Positions 1-6,924 of a DNA stretch of 64,000 nt are shown in pieces. The notes beneath the pieces are model-generated. The model was not told the origin of the DNA. It made no database searches and worked only from the letters and a program-made list of their open reading frames with translations. The translations under genes were made by a program, and so were the position numbers. Source of the stretch: Flavobacterium pectinovorum (GTDB lineage Bacteria; Bacteroidota; Bacteroidia; Flavobacteriales; Flavobacteriaceae); assembly GCF_900142715.1 (NCBI RefSeq), contig NZ_FRBX01000001.1, positions 992,001 to 1,056,000 of the forward strand. Reading direction: 5' to 3'. Each line of letters begins with the position of its first letter. The first letter of the stretch is position 1.

Positions 1-39
1 ATCAAAGGAAAATATAAAGGCGATTGCCCAACAAAATAA
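1..39 (+). CDS. Possible C-terminal end of a gene entering from the left
   Basis: Frame 1 reads IKGKYKGDCPTK and then a TAA stop, so this may be the last 12 codons of a gene whose body lies outside the window. Thirteen bases later an intergenic palindrome begins (51-83), followed by a terminator (99-134), which suits a gene end here. Frame 2 is also open from base 2 to a TAA at 95-97, but it would run through that palindrome, a type of repeat that is intergenic elsewhere in the window. No function can be given. Confidence 0.3.
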   Translation: MKGKYKGDCPTK

Positions 40-50
40 CGTCACGTCTA

Positions 51-83
51 AAACCGGAAAGGTTTTAAAAACCTGTCCGGTTT
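51..83. repeat. Intergenic palindrome of the AGGTTTT/AAAACCT family
   Basis: Imperfect inverted repeat with arms CCGGAAAGGTTTT and AAAACCTGTCCGG (12 of 13 pairs) and outer AAA/TTT pairs. The core resembles the two 30-bp palindromes near 20.1-20.3 kb, so it appears to be one copy of a dispersed intergenic family. Confidence 0.55.
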
Positions 84-98
84 ATCGAAAAGAATAAA

Positions 99-134
99 AA
101 AAGCGGATATACCAATTAAGTATATCCGCTTTTA
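99..134. terminator. Bidirectional rho-independent terminator
   Basis: AAAAGCGGATATAC, a 7-nt loop, then GTATATCCGCTTT with T residues on the top strand and A residues on the bottom strand. It can end both the gene entering from the left and the minus-strand dehydrogenase at 212-1063. Confidence 0.75.
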
Positions 135-146
135 TATTTAAATAAA

Positions 147-206
147 AATTCGAGAAAATTAGTGAAATTCTTGGCAAACAAAACGTTACAAAGAAATTCG
201 TGACAA
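147..206. repeat. Partial AATTCGTG-type intergenic repeat
   Basis: Contains AATTAGTGAAATTC followed by TTGGCAAA and later AAATTCGTG. These match the right-hand arms of the CACGAATT/AATTCGTG family seen complete at 50.8, 51.4 and 63.3 kb. The left arm is missing or decayed. It sits just beyond the stop codon of the minus-strand dehydrogenase. Confidence 0.4.
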
Positions 207-211
207 AAAAA

Positions 212-1063
212 CTAAGCCACAATTTCCCCACCATTAATATGTATAAATTGTCCTGTAATATAACTACTGTCTTCGCAGGCCAGAAAAACATAGGCAGGCG
301 CAACTTCTGAGGGCTGACCGGCTCGTTCCATCGGATTATCTTTTCCAAAATCTGATACTTTATCGAAGCTGGCAACAATTAAAGGCGTCCAGATTGGGCC
401 TGGTGCAACGCCATTGACGCGTATTTTCTTTTTGGCCAACATCGTTGCTAACGATCTTGTAAAACTTACAATCGCACCTTTTGTACTGGCGTAATCAACC
501 AAATGTTCGCTGCCGCGATATGCAGTAACCGAACTCGTGTTGATAATCGTATCACCTTCCTGCAAAAGAGGCAGTACAGCGTTTGTGATATAGAAATACG
601 GGTAAATATTAGTTTCAAATGTTTCGTGAAGCTGTTTCGAAGTTATTTTTTTAAATTCGCCCTGAGGGAATTGTACAGCTGCATTATTTACCAGAATATT
701 AATTTTTTTAAATTTTGTATGGCACTTTTTTACAGCCTCTTTACAAAATTTCTCGTCTTTTAAATCTCCACTGATAATCAAACACTGCTGACCTTCTTTT
801 TCGATCAACTCTTTGGTTTCAAGAGCATCTTTATCTTCATTAAGATAAACTATGGCAACATCTGCACCTTCTCTGGCAAAATGTACCGCAACACTTCGGC
901 CAATACCGCTGTCACCGCCGGTTATAAAAGCAACTTTTCCAAGCAGTTTTCCGCTCCCGGTATAATTCTCCCTGATAATTTCAGGTTGAGGATGCATTTT
1001 ATGTTCATCTCCCGGCAAATTCTGCTTTTGTTCGGGAAATTTCTTTGGTTTTTCTTTTTCCAT
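212..1063 (-). CDS. SDR family oxidoreductase, general-stress type
   Basis: NAD(P)-dependent short-chain dehydrogenase of 283 aa with a long N-terminal extension before the Rossmann fold, the layout of the YghA / general stress protein 39 branch. Visible motifs are the cofactor loop TGGDSGIGR (48-56), NNAA (126-129), the catalytic Ser near 178, and YxxxK at Tyr191/Lys195, followed by PGPIWTPL. The first 40 residues are rich in Lys, Glu and Pro (MEKEKPKKFPEQKQ), typical of this subfamily. The substrate is not known; family members act on small alcohols or sugars and are often stress-induced. It stands alone on the minus strand, with a terminator just downstream. The start is the only ATG before the conserved region. 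Confidence 0.9.
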   Translation of the reverse strand: MEKEKPKKFPEQKQNLPGDEHKMHPQPEIIRENYTGSGKLLGKVAFITGGDSGIGRSVAVHFAREGADVAIVYLNEDKDALETKELIEKEGQQCLIISGDLKDEKFCKEAVKKCHTKFKKINILVNNAAVQFPQGEFKKITSKQLHETFETNIYPYFYITNAVLPLLQEGDTIINTSSVTAYRGSEHLVDYASTKGAIVSFTRSLATMLAKKKIRVNGVAPGPIWTPLIVASFDKVSDFGKDNPMERAGQPSEVAPAYVFLACEDSSYITGQFIHINGGEIVA

Positions 1064-1335
1064 GATTAATTATTTTTTGGGTCTTTATCAACTTCCTAAA
1101 ATAGTCTCATTTTCAATAATAAGGTGACCTGAAAAAATCAAAAGTTAGCGCAAAAGATCACGAAATCAGATTCATAAATTGATATTCTGTAAAATTTAAC
1201 TCATAAAATATAAGAGAAAAAACAAGCCTCTGATTTACATTTGAGTCAACGTAAAAAATGCCTGATTAACTTTAAAAAATCAGCATTAAAAAATTCGACT
1301 GAATTAAAAATTACCATAATTTAATTAAAGAAAAA

Positions 1336-1701
1336 ATGATACATCAAATTGATACAACAGATAATGTTGTTGCTTTTAGAGCATTAGCAGAAGTTACTAA
1401 AGAAGATTTTCAAAGAGTGGTTGTTCCGGCTGTAGAAAAACTGGTAAAGCAATTAAACGAAATCAATTTTTTATTGGTTTTAGATACTGATCTTGAAAAT
1501 TTTACCGCTGGCGCCTGGCTTCAGGATGCCATGATCGGACTTAAGCATTTGGGAAAATGGAACAGAGCTGCTATTGTTTCAGATTCTGAAGAGATTATTT
1601 CTTTTACAAACGGATTCAGTTATATCGTTCCGGGAGAGTTTAAGGGCTTTAAAAAACTGGAATTCAATAAAGCTTTAAATTGGGTTGAAGGGAACATTTA
1701 G
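1336..1701 (+). CDS. SpoIIAA-like (STAS/UspA-type) protein
   Basis: A 121-aa cytosolic protein matching the SpoIIAA-like family (PF11964): alternating beta and alpha segments, a central FLLVLDTDLENFTAGAW stretch and a conserved C-terminal aromatic/Lys region. Members resemble anti-sigma antagonists and lipid-binding CRAL-TRIO folds, but their biochemical role is not established. It is the first gene reading rightwards, divergent from the dehydrogenase across a 272-bp gap, and is followed by ku after a repeat-rich spacer. The ATG follows the A-rich leader TTAAAGAAAAA, typical of flavobacteria. The family call is good; any link to NHEJ or stress is inference from position. Confidence 0.8.
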   Translation: MIHQIDTTDNVVAFRALAEVTKEDFQRVVVPAVEKLVKQLNEINFLLVLDTDLENFTAGAWLQDAMIGLKHLGKWNRAAIVSDSEEIISFTNGFSYIVPGEFKGFKKLEFNKALNWVEGNI

Positions 1702-1704
1702 ACA

Positions 1705-1850
1705 TAAAATTGCAAAAAATAAATTCCAAATTCCAACTGCTTTGCTTACAAATCTCAAATTCAATTTGGAATTTGGAATTTAAGATTTTTGGAATTTATT
1801 TATTATTTATTGGAATTTGGAATTTAGATTTTTTGGAATTTAAAAACAAA
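1705..1850. repeat. TTGGAATTT repeat cluster
   Basis: AAATTCCAAATTCCAA early in the spacer is mirrored by TTGGAATTTGGAATTT, and TTTGGAATTT recurs at least five times before the ku start codon. The whole can fold as a long hairpin. It separates the SpoIIAA-like gene from ku and could attenuate read-through. Confidence 0.6.
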
Positions 1851-1855
1851 CACAC

Positions 1856-2626
1856 ATGAGGTCAATATGGACAGGTTCGATTAGTTTTGGGTTAATCAAT
1901 ATTCCCATAAAGATGTTTTCTGCCGTGCAGGAGAGCTCGCTTGATATGGATATGCTGGATGCAAAAGATCATTCTAATATTAAATTCAAACGTGTAAACG
2001 AAAAAACGGGCAAGGAAGTCACTTTTGCCAATATTGTAAAAGGCTACAAAATTGATGATAAATATGTAATTGTTGAAGATGAAGATTTTGAAGCTGCAGA
2101 TGCCGTTAAAACAAAAACTATTGATATTCAGAGTTTTGTTGACGAAAAAGAAATAGAAAGCATTTATTATGAACAGCCGTATTTTCTTGAACCTGATAAA
2201 GGAGCAATGAATGCCTACGGTTTACTTCGTGATGCACTGGCATCTACTGGAAAAGTAGGAGTGACGAGTTTTGTTTTAAGGAATAAAGAAAGCCTGGCGA
2301 TTTTAAGACCGTACAAAAATATAATTCTTTTAAACCGAATTCGCTTTGAGCAGGAAATCAGAAGTACAGACGAACTTAAAGTTCCGGCAATTTCTAAAAA
2401 GAAAACAAAAGAAATGGATATGGCCGAAAAACTAATCGATCAGCTTACTGAGAAGTTCGACATTAGCAATTTTAAAGATGAATATACAGATAAGCTCCTC
2501 AAAATAATCAAAAATAAAGCAAAAGGTAAAAAAGTAAAAGCACCAAAACTCAAAGTGGTTCACAAACAAAGCGACGATTTATTAGATATGCTGAAAGCAA
2601 GTTTAGAAAATAAGAAATCGTCTTAA
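1856..2626 (+). CDS. ku: Non-homologous end joining protein Ku
   Basis: Bacterial Ku homodimer subunit, 256 aa. It forms a ring on DNA double-strand ends and recruits LigD for end joining. The start [20 protein letters not shown] is diagnostic, and the central beta-barrel region with [21 protein letters not shown] follows the family throughout. The C-terminus is a basic tail ([17 protein letters not shown]), the part that typically contacts DNA and LigD. ligD lies directly opposite, convergent, with a strong hairpin between the two stop codons. This reciprocal layout supports a functional NHEJ pair. Confidence 0.95.
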   Translation: MRSIWTGSISFGLINIPIKMFSAVQESSLDMDMLDAKDHSNIKFKRVNEKTGKEVTFANIVKGYKIDDKYVIVEDEDFEAADAVKTKTIDIQSFVDEKEIESIYYEQPYFLEPDKGAMNAYGLLRDALASTGKVGVTSFVLRNKESLAILRPYKNIILLNRIRFEQEIRSTDELKVPAISKKKTKEMDMAEKLIDQLTEKFDISNFKDEYTDKLLKIIKNKAKGKKVKAPKLKVVHKQSDDLLDMLKASLENKKSS

Positions 2627-2628
2627 AA

Positions 2629-2785
2629 GTTTTGAGTTATGAATTATGAGTTTGAATGTCATTATATAAAAAAGAAACAAAAGTTTATATAGACTTTTGT
2701 CTCTTTTTTATTTTAATTAAAAATCAAACGCATCAAGCTATAATTCAAAACTCAAAACTCATAATTCATAATTGACAATTCATAA
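2629..2785. repeat. Nested inverted repeat between ku and ligD
   Basis: TTATGAATTATGAGT soon after the ku stop pairs with ACTCATAATTCATAA before the ligD stop, giving 15-bp perfect outer arms, with further related ACTCAAAACTC units. The terminator at 2668-2709 sits inside the loop, so the whole forms a hairpin within a hairpin. Confidence 0.65.
2668..2709. terminator. Bidirectional terminator between ku and ligD
   Basis: Arms of 17 nt, AAAAAAGAAACAAAAGT and ACTTTTGTCTCTTTTTT, differ at one pair and enclose an 8-nt loop. A/T tracts at both edges let it work in both directions for the convergent genes. Confidence 0.8.
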
Positions 2786-5383
2786 CTAACTTTTAACTCC
2801 CAACCCATAATTCTTAATAATTTTCTGGATATTCGCTCCTTTGCCTAAAACAGGCGCCCACAAATCACCTTTTTTCTCAAATCTTGACAAGACATTTTTA
2901 ATGGTAAATTGAGACGGATGCAATTTTGGAGTTACTTCGCTCCATTCTAAAGGCGTTGAAACCTGCGCTCCGGGCACAGGGCGAACAGAGTAGGGTGCGG
3001 CCAAAGTTTGTCCGCGGCGATTTTGCAGATAATCCACATAAATTTTATTGTTTCTTTTCTTGATGCTTCGTTCCAGAGAAGTAATTTCGGGAATTCGTTT
3101 TTGAATTTCTGTTGCCACTAATTGTGCGAAAATTTTAATCGAATCATAATCGTATTTCGCGCCAAGCGGAATATATACATGCAAGCCCGAAGCGCCCGAA
3201 GTTTTGCAGTAACATTCGGTTTCAAATTCGTCCATAACTTCTTTTACGGTTAAAGCAGTTTGTACAACTTCTTCAAATTTATCTTTTGAAGGATCAATAT
3301 CGATTACGAGCCAATCCGGATTTTCAATATGTTTGATGGTTGAATTCCATGGATTTATGTCAATGCAGCCCAAATTTGCCATATAAAGCAAAGTCGCTTT
3401 GTCATTGCAAATCAAATAATCCAGATGTTCATCGTTGGATTCTGAGTATACTTTTTTGGTTTTTAACCACGACGGAATTTTATCTACATCAACATCTTTC
3501 TGATAAAAACTTGGCGCATCAATTCCGTTAGGAAATCGATTCATAGACTGCGGACGATCTTTTAAATAAGGCAAAATAAAATCAGCAACTTCATTGTAAT
3601 ATTGCACAATTTCGCCTTTAGTAATTCCGCTTTCAGGAAAATATATTTTGTTTTGATTGGTAAGATGGAGCGTTTTTGTACCCACCTTCAAATCATAATC
3701 CTTTTCTTTACTCGTTTCTGGTTTTTTTTTAGCCGTTTCTGGTTTTTCTTTAGTCTTCATAACTTCCGTATTTAAAGTTTTGGTTTTTGAAGTCAAAAAA
3801 ACTTCACTTGCTTTTTTATCCACTCTCAAGCCCAGATAAACGGGATGTCTTAGTCGCATATCATCCGTCCATTCTGTAAATTTAACCTGGCAGACAAATT
3901 TTGGTTTTAACCATTGTATCTTATCCCGAAGTTTTATTTTTTGTACAACCGGAGATTCCTTTATAAAATGAGGTTTAAATTTCGTGTATAAATCCTTCAG
4001 GACTTCCTCTGTAAATCCAGTTCCGCATTTACCAATATATTCAAGTCTTTTGCCGTAATATTGTCCTAAAAGCAAGGCACCAAAGTAACTGCGGGAATTT
4101 TTGGGTTCAGTAATTCCTATAATAACAGCTTCTTCCTGCTGTGCAATTTTTATTTTAAGCCAGTTATTGCTTCTTTTTCCAATCAAATAAGTGCCATTAG
4201 CTTTCTTGGCCATTATACCTTCGCTATTGTTATTTGTGGCAATTTCTAAGCTTTTAAGTCCGTTTTCGATAGTATGTTCAGAGTAAAAAACATTCGAAAA
4301 AGAATATTTGTCCAATAACATTTTTAAAAGCTCTTTTCGCTCAAGTAAGGTTAAGTTGACAGTAGAAAAACCATCCAGATTTAAAATATCAAAAACATAA
4401 TATTTTAGATTTCCTTCGCCAGTTTTAAGATAATTTTGAAGATGCTGAAAACTGGCTTTTCCTGCCTCATTTTCAACAACGACTTCGCCATCCAGAATGA
4501 CTTCATGTTTTATTTTTTCAAGTTCTTTTAAAACAGGTTTGAAGTTTTTATCAAACGAAAGTTCGTTTCGGCTAAACAAATGCACTTCATCTGGTGTAAT
4601 AGTAGCGAGAGTGCGGTAACCGTCATATTTATTTTCAAAAACCCAGTCAGGATCATCAAAAGGTTTATCGACAATATTGGCCAGCATGGGCGACAAAAAG
4701 CCTATAGTTTCTTTTTTGTCTGTTTTGGTTTTTGCTGTTTTGGTTTTCCTGGGAGTAGTTTCTTCAGAGGTATCTTCATCTTCAATCTCATTTTTTTTTG
4801 AAGCACTTTCCGTTTTTTTCTCTAACGATTCTAAAGTCTGATTGGAGATAACTGATTTGTTTTTCTTCAAAATGTCATCATCCGTGGCATATTTGTCCTT
4901 TTTTTTAATCAAAAGCCAGGCGTTTTCTTGTTTGCCGTGAAGTTTTACCAAAGAAAATTCGCCTTTGAGTTTTTTTCCTTTTAAAACAAAACTCAAATGG
5001 CCTTTGTGCAATGCGGCTTTTAATGCTTTTCTGGCAGAAACAGCATCTTCATCTGCAGTAGTATAAGTTCCGTTATCCCAAACAATAACATTTCCGGCAC
5101 CATAATTTCCTTCTGGAATTGAGCCTTCAAAATCCTTATAATCATATGGATGATCCTCGACCATCATGGCAAGTCGCTTTATTTCGGGATCCATAGACGG
5201 ACCTTTGGGAACGGCCCAACTTTTAAGAACACCATCCAGTTCCAGCCTAAAATCATAATGCAAATGCGAAGCTGCATGTTTTTGAACCACAAAAATGAGG
5301 TCTTTTTCAGATTTGCCAATTTTGCCTTCAGGCTCCTCGGTTTGCTTGAAATTACGTTTTTGGTTGTATTTGGAAAGTGACAT
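2786..5383 (-). CDS. ligD: ATP-dependent DNA ligase D (PE-ligase-polymerase)
   Basis: Multifunctional NHEJ enzyme of 865 aa. The N-terminal 3'-phosphoesterase (about 25-190) carries QKHAASHLHYDFRLELDG with its His and Asp metal ligands. A Lys/Glu/Thr-rich linker (about 190-225) follows. The ATP-dependent ligase core has motif I KYDGYR with nucleophile Lys252. After a second KPETAKKKPETSK linker comes the primase-like polymerase domain, with WLVIDIDPSKDKFEE supplying catalytic Asp residues. The order PE-Lig-Pol is the one usual in Bacteroidota, unlike Pol-PE-Lig in mycobacteria. With Ku it processes, fills and seals double-strand breaks. It is transcribed towards ku and appears complete. Confidence 0.95.
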   Translation of the reverse strand: MSLSKYNQKRNFKQTEEPEGKIGKSEKDLIFVVQKHAASHLHYDFRLELDGVLKSWAVPKGPSMDPEIKRLAMMVEDHPYDYKDFEGSIPEGNYGAGNVIVWDNGTYTTADEDAVSARKALKAALHKGHLSFVLKGKKLKGEFSLVKLHGKQENAWLLIKKKDKYATDDDILKKNKSVISNQTLESLEKKTESASKKNEIEDEDTSEETTPRKTKTAKTKTDKKETIGFLSPMLANIVDKPFDDPDWVFENKYDGYRTLATITPDEVHLFSRNELSFDKNFKPVLKELEKIKHEVILDGEVVVENEAGKASFQHLQNYLKTGEGNLKYYVFDILNLDGFSTVNLTLLERKELLKMLLDKYSFSNVFYSEHTIENGLKSLEIATNNNSEGIMAKKANGTYLIGKRSNNWLKIKIAQQEEAVIIGITEPKNSRSYFGALLLGQYYGKRLEYIGKCGTGFTEEVLKDLYTKFKPHFIKESPVVQKIKLRDKIQWLKPKFVCQVKFTEWTDDMRLRHPVYLGLRVDKKASEVFLTSKTKTLNTEVMKTKEKPETAKKKPETSKEKDYDLKVGTKTLHLTNQNKIYFPESGITKGEIVQYYNEVADFILPYLKDRPQSMNRFPNGIDAPSFYQKDVDVDKIPSWLKTKKVYSESNDEHLDYLICNDKATLLYMANLGCIDINPWNSTIKHIENPDWLVIDIDPSKDKFEEVVQTALTVKEVMDEFETECYCKTSGASGLHVYIPLGAKYDYDSIKIFAQLVATEIQKRIPEITSLERSIKKRNNKIYVDYLQNRRGQTLAAPYSVRPVPGAQVSTPLEWSEVTPKLHPSQFTIKNVLSRFEKKGDLWAPVLGKGANIQKIIKNYGLGVKS

Positions 5384-5437
5384 ATATAAAGTATTTATGG
5401 GTTCATAGTCTGTTTTTTTTAAGTCTGTAAAAAAAAA

Positions 5438-5508
5438 TGTACTTCCCAGCTGTCATTCTGCTATTTAATTTTAAAAAACCAAAAACAAAAGTGAAACCCG
5501 GAAGTACA
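5438..5508 (-). terminator. Long-loop hairpin after the 95-aa membrane protein gene
   Basis: TGTACTTCC and GGAAGTACA are perfect 9-bp arms around a 53-nt loop. On the minus strand the second arm is followed by a run of nine T, so it can end transcripts from the gene at 5518-5805. The large loop is unusual for a simple terminator. Confidence 0.5.
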
Positions 5509-5517
5509 AAATTTATA

Positions 5518-5805
5518 TTATGCATGTTCATTTACATTATCAGCATCAGTATATCCCGAATTAGCTTTTTCGTCAGACGATTTTTTGATCTTTTTATAAA
5601 TCGCAGTTGCCAGAATAGGTAAAGCAAGACCGGCGATCATTGCCCCGGTTTTTTGGTGGCCTGCTTTTTTTAAAACAGCACCGGCAATTAATGTTCCTAC
5701 ACCTGCACATACCAATTGTTTAGTAGAAAAACTTAGCGCTTTGTTTTCTAATTCTTCAGGAATAATTCCGTGTAGTAATGGATTAATGAAATTTAAATTT
5801 TCCAT
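5518..5805 (-). CDS. Small hydrophobic protein of unknown function
   Basis: A 95-aa protein not recognised as a named family. A central hydrophobic stretch (about 31-68) rich in Gly and Ala, containing CAGVGTLIAGAVLKKAG and GAMIAGLALPILATAIY, could form two short membrane segments. A Lys/Ser/Asp-rich polar tail follows. The N-terminus MENLNFINPLLHG is polar with no signal peptide. It lies 78 bp downstream of another small minus-strand gene (5884-6081), possibly as a two-gene unit, next to ligD. Small Gly-rich membrane proteins like this often sit among stress genes, but that role is inference. Confidence 0.6.
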   Translation of the reverse strand: MENLNFINPLLHGIIPEELENKALSFSTKQLVCAGVGTLIAGAVLKKAGHQKTGAMIAGLALPILATAIYKKIKKSSDEKANSGYTDADNVNEHA

Positions 5806-5883
5806 GATTTTTTGTTTTTTTAATTTAACATTTGTAAAAGGTCTGACTGGTTATTTCATCAGATTTTATTTTTCTAAATCTTT

Positions 5884-6081
5884 CTATCTTTTAGTATCGT
5901 CTGAATTTTCTATATGTTTCAAATCGTTCTTTTCTTTTAAAATTCGATTTGGAGTATCATGTATTAATTCTTTTTCCATTTGGCTGTTTTTATCAGAATC
6001 CATTTTTGATTTTAAGAGATTCTCTACAGTATCTTTTTCAGGACAATTGTCATTATCCGGATCGTAATTCTTTTCGACCAT
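5884..6081 (-). CDS. Small charged hypothetical protein
   Basis: A 65-aa, highly charged protein rich in Asp, Glu, Lys and Asn (MVEKNYDPDNDNCPEKD...) with no membrane segment, signal peptide or recognisable domain, probably largely disordered. It has an ATG start, codon use like its neighbours, and continues directly into a similarly oriented small gene, all of which favour it being real. It resembles in composition the other small polar proteins of this window (11626-12030 and 15163-15528) but does not share their N-terminal motif. Function unknown. Confidence 0.5.
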   Translation of the reverse strand: MVEKNYDPDNDNCPEKDTVENLLKSKMDSDKNSQMEKELIHDTPNRILKEKNDLKHIENSDDTKR

Positions 6082-6411
6082 GACGTTTTCGATTTAAATT
6101 TCTAGTAATTCCAAATTTAAGCCCGCAAGCTTCTTTTTTCTTTATAGAATTTAATTTTCTAATTATATAATTATCAGGGTAACAGTTGTAGTTGCTGAGA
6201 ATTTGTGTATAAATCTAAATAAATTTAATTACTACAATGTAGGAATATTTTGTATAAACTACGCGATGAAAATTATATAATTTTTCAAAATTATTTTGTA
6301 ATGTTAAATTTCATAAAATTTAAAATCTTTGTTTAAAGATTTCTGCCACCAAAATAAGGCAGTAATTATGATGTTTTTTCGATCTTATTTTATAACTAAA
6401 AAAGAACTATT
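6082..6411. other. 330-bp intergenic region between divergent genes
   Basis: Very AT-rich spacer between the minus-strand 65-aa gene and the plus-strand receiver gene. No open frame, RNA gene or strong hairpin was seen. It must hold promoters for both directions, but no convincing TTG/TAnnTTTG pair was found. Confidence 0.5.
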
Positions 6412-6864
6412 ATGAACCAAAAGGGACCTATTGTACTTATAGAAAATAATCAGGGAGATCGTAAATTATTTACACAAATTTTCTCTGAATTAGAAATTTC
6501 TAATAAAATTTTATGCTTTAATTCGGGGAATGATGCTTATAATTATCTGACAACACATGATGTTTCAGCATTTTTAATTTTTGCAGATATTGTACTGCTT
6601 CATATGGATGATAAACAAACAGCTCATATTCCGTACAAAAATCTGAGTATAGAATTAAATTGTCCCTGTTTGTTTTTTACAACTGTATTTAATCAGTGTT
6701 TTGTGCTTGATGTACATTCAGTACCAACACAAAGTTACGTTGTAAATCCTTATACGTACGAAAAATTCAAAGAAGTTATTCGTACTATAGTCGAATATTG
6801 GAGTAAAACTGAATCTATAACCCAATATGGCAAAAGTAAAGGCCAGAAAGATGTAGCAAATTAG
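6412..6864 (+). CDS. Stand-alone receiver-like protein lacking the conserved Lys
   Basis: A 150-aa protein with a CheY-like fold and no output domain. The acidic pocket is IENNQGDRKLF (Glu11 but Asn12/13), the phospho-accepting Asp is likely Asp59 in FADIVLLHMDD, and Thr90/91 occupy the switch Thr position. The nearly invariant Lys is replaced by Asn112 in VVNPYTYE, where relatives have VKPxTYE. The loss of Lys suggests altered or absent phosphorylation signalling. It is convergent with the CheB-CheR-kinase gene across a shared terminator, so it may partner that kinase or another regulator. The receiver call is strong from pattern; activity is open. Confidence 0.8.
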   Translation: MNQKGPIVLIENNQGDRKLFTQIFSELEISNKILCFNSGNDAYNYLTTHDVSAFLIFADIVLLHMDDKQTAHIPYKNLSIELNCPCLFFTTVFNQCFVLDVHSVPTQSYVVNPYTYEKFKEVIRTIVEYWSKTESITQYGKSKGQKDVAN

Positions 6865-6868
6865 AAAC

Positions 6869-6902
6869 AAAAAAGCGGTAAATTATGTTTACCGCTTTTT
6901 TT
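6869..6902. terminator. Bidirectional rho-independent terminator
   Basis: AAAAAAGCGGTAAA, loop TTATG, TTTACCGCTTTTTT: a perfect 14-bp stem between the convergent receiver gene and the CheB-CheR-kinase gene. Confidence 0.9.
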
Positions 6903-6924
6903 ATGTTCTTAAATAGTGTTTGAA

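Noticed and set aside
2..97. Alternative reading frame for the left-edge gene (31 codons to a TAA at 95-97)
   Set aside because: It would run through the palindrome at 51-83, which belongs to an intergenic repeat family; frame 1 ending at 39 is preferred, though this is not certain.
503..763. Open frame opposite the dehydrogenase gene
   Set aside because: It lies wholly inside a well-supported gene on the other strand, has no family resemblance and an unusual Phe/Cys-rich composition typical of antisense shadows.
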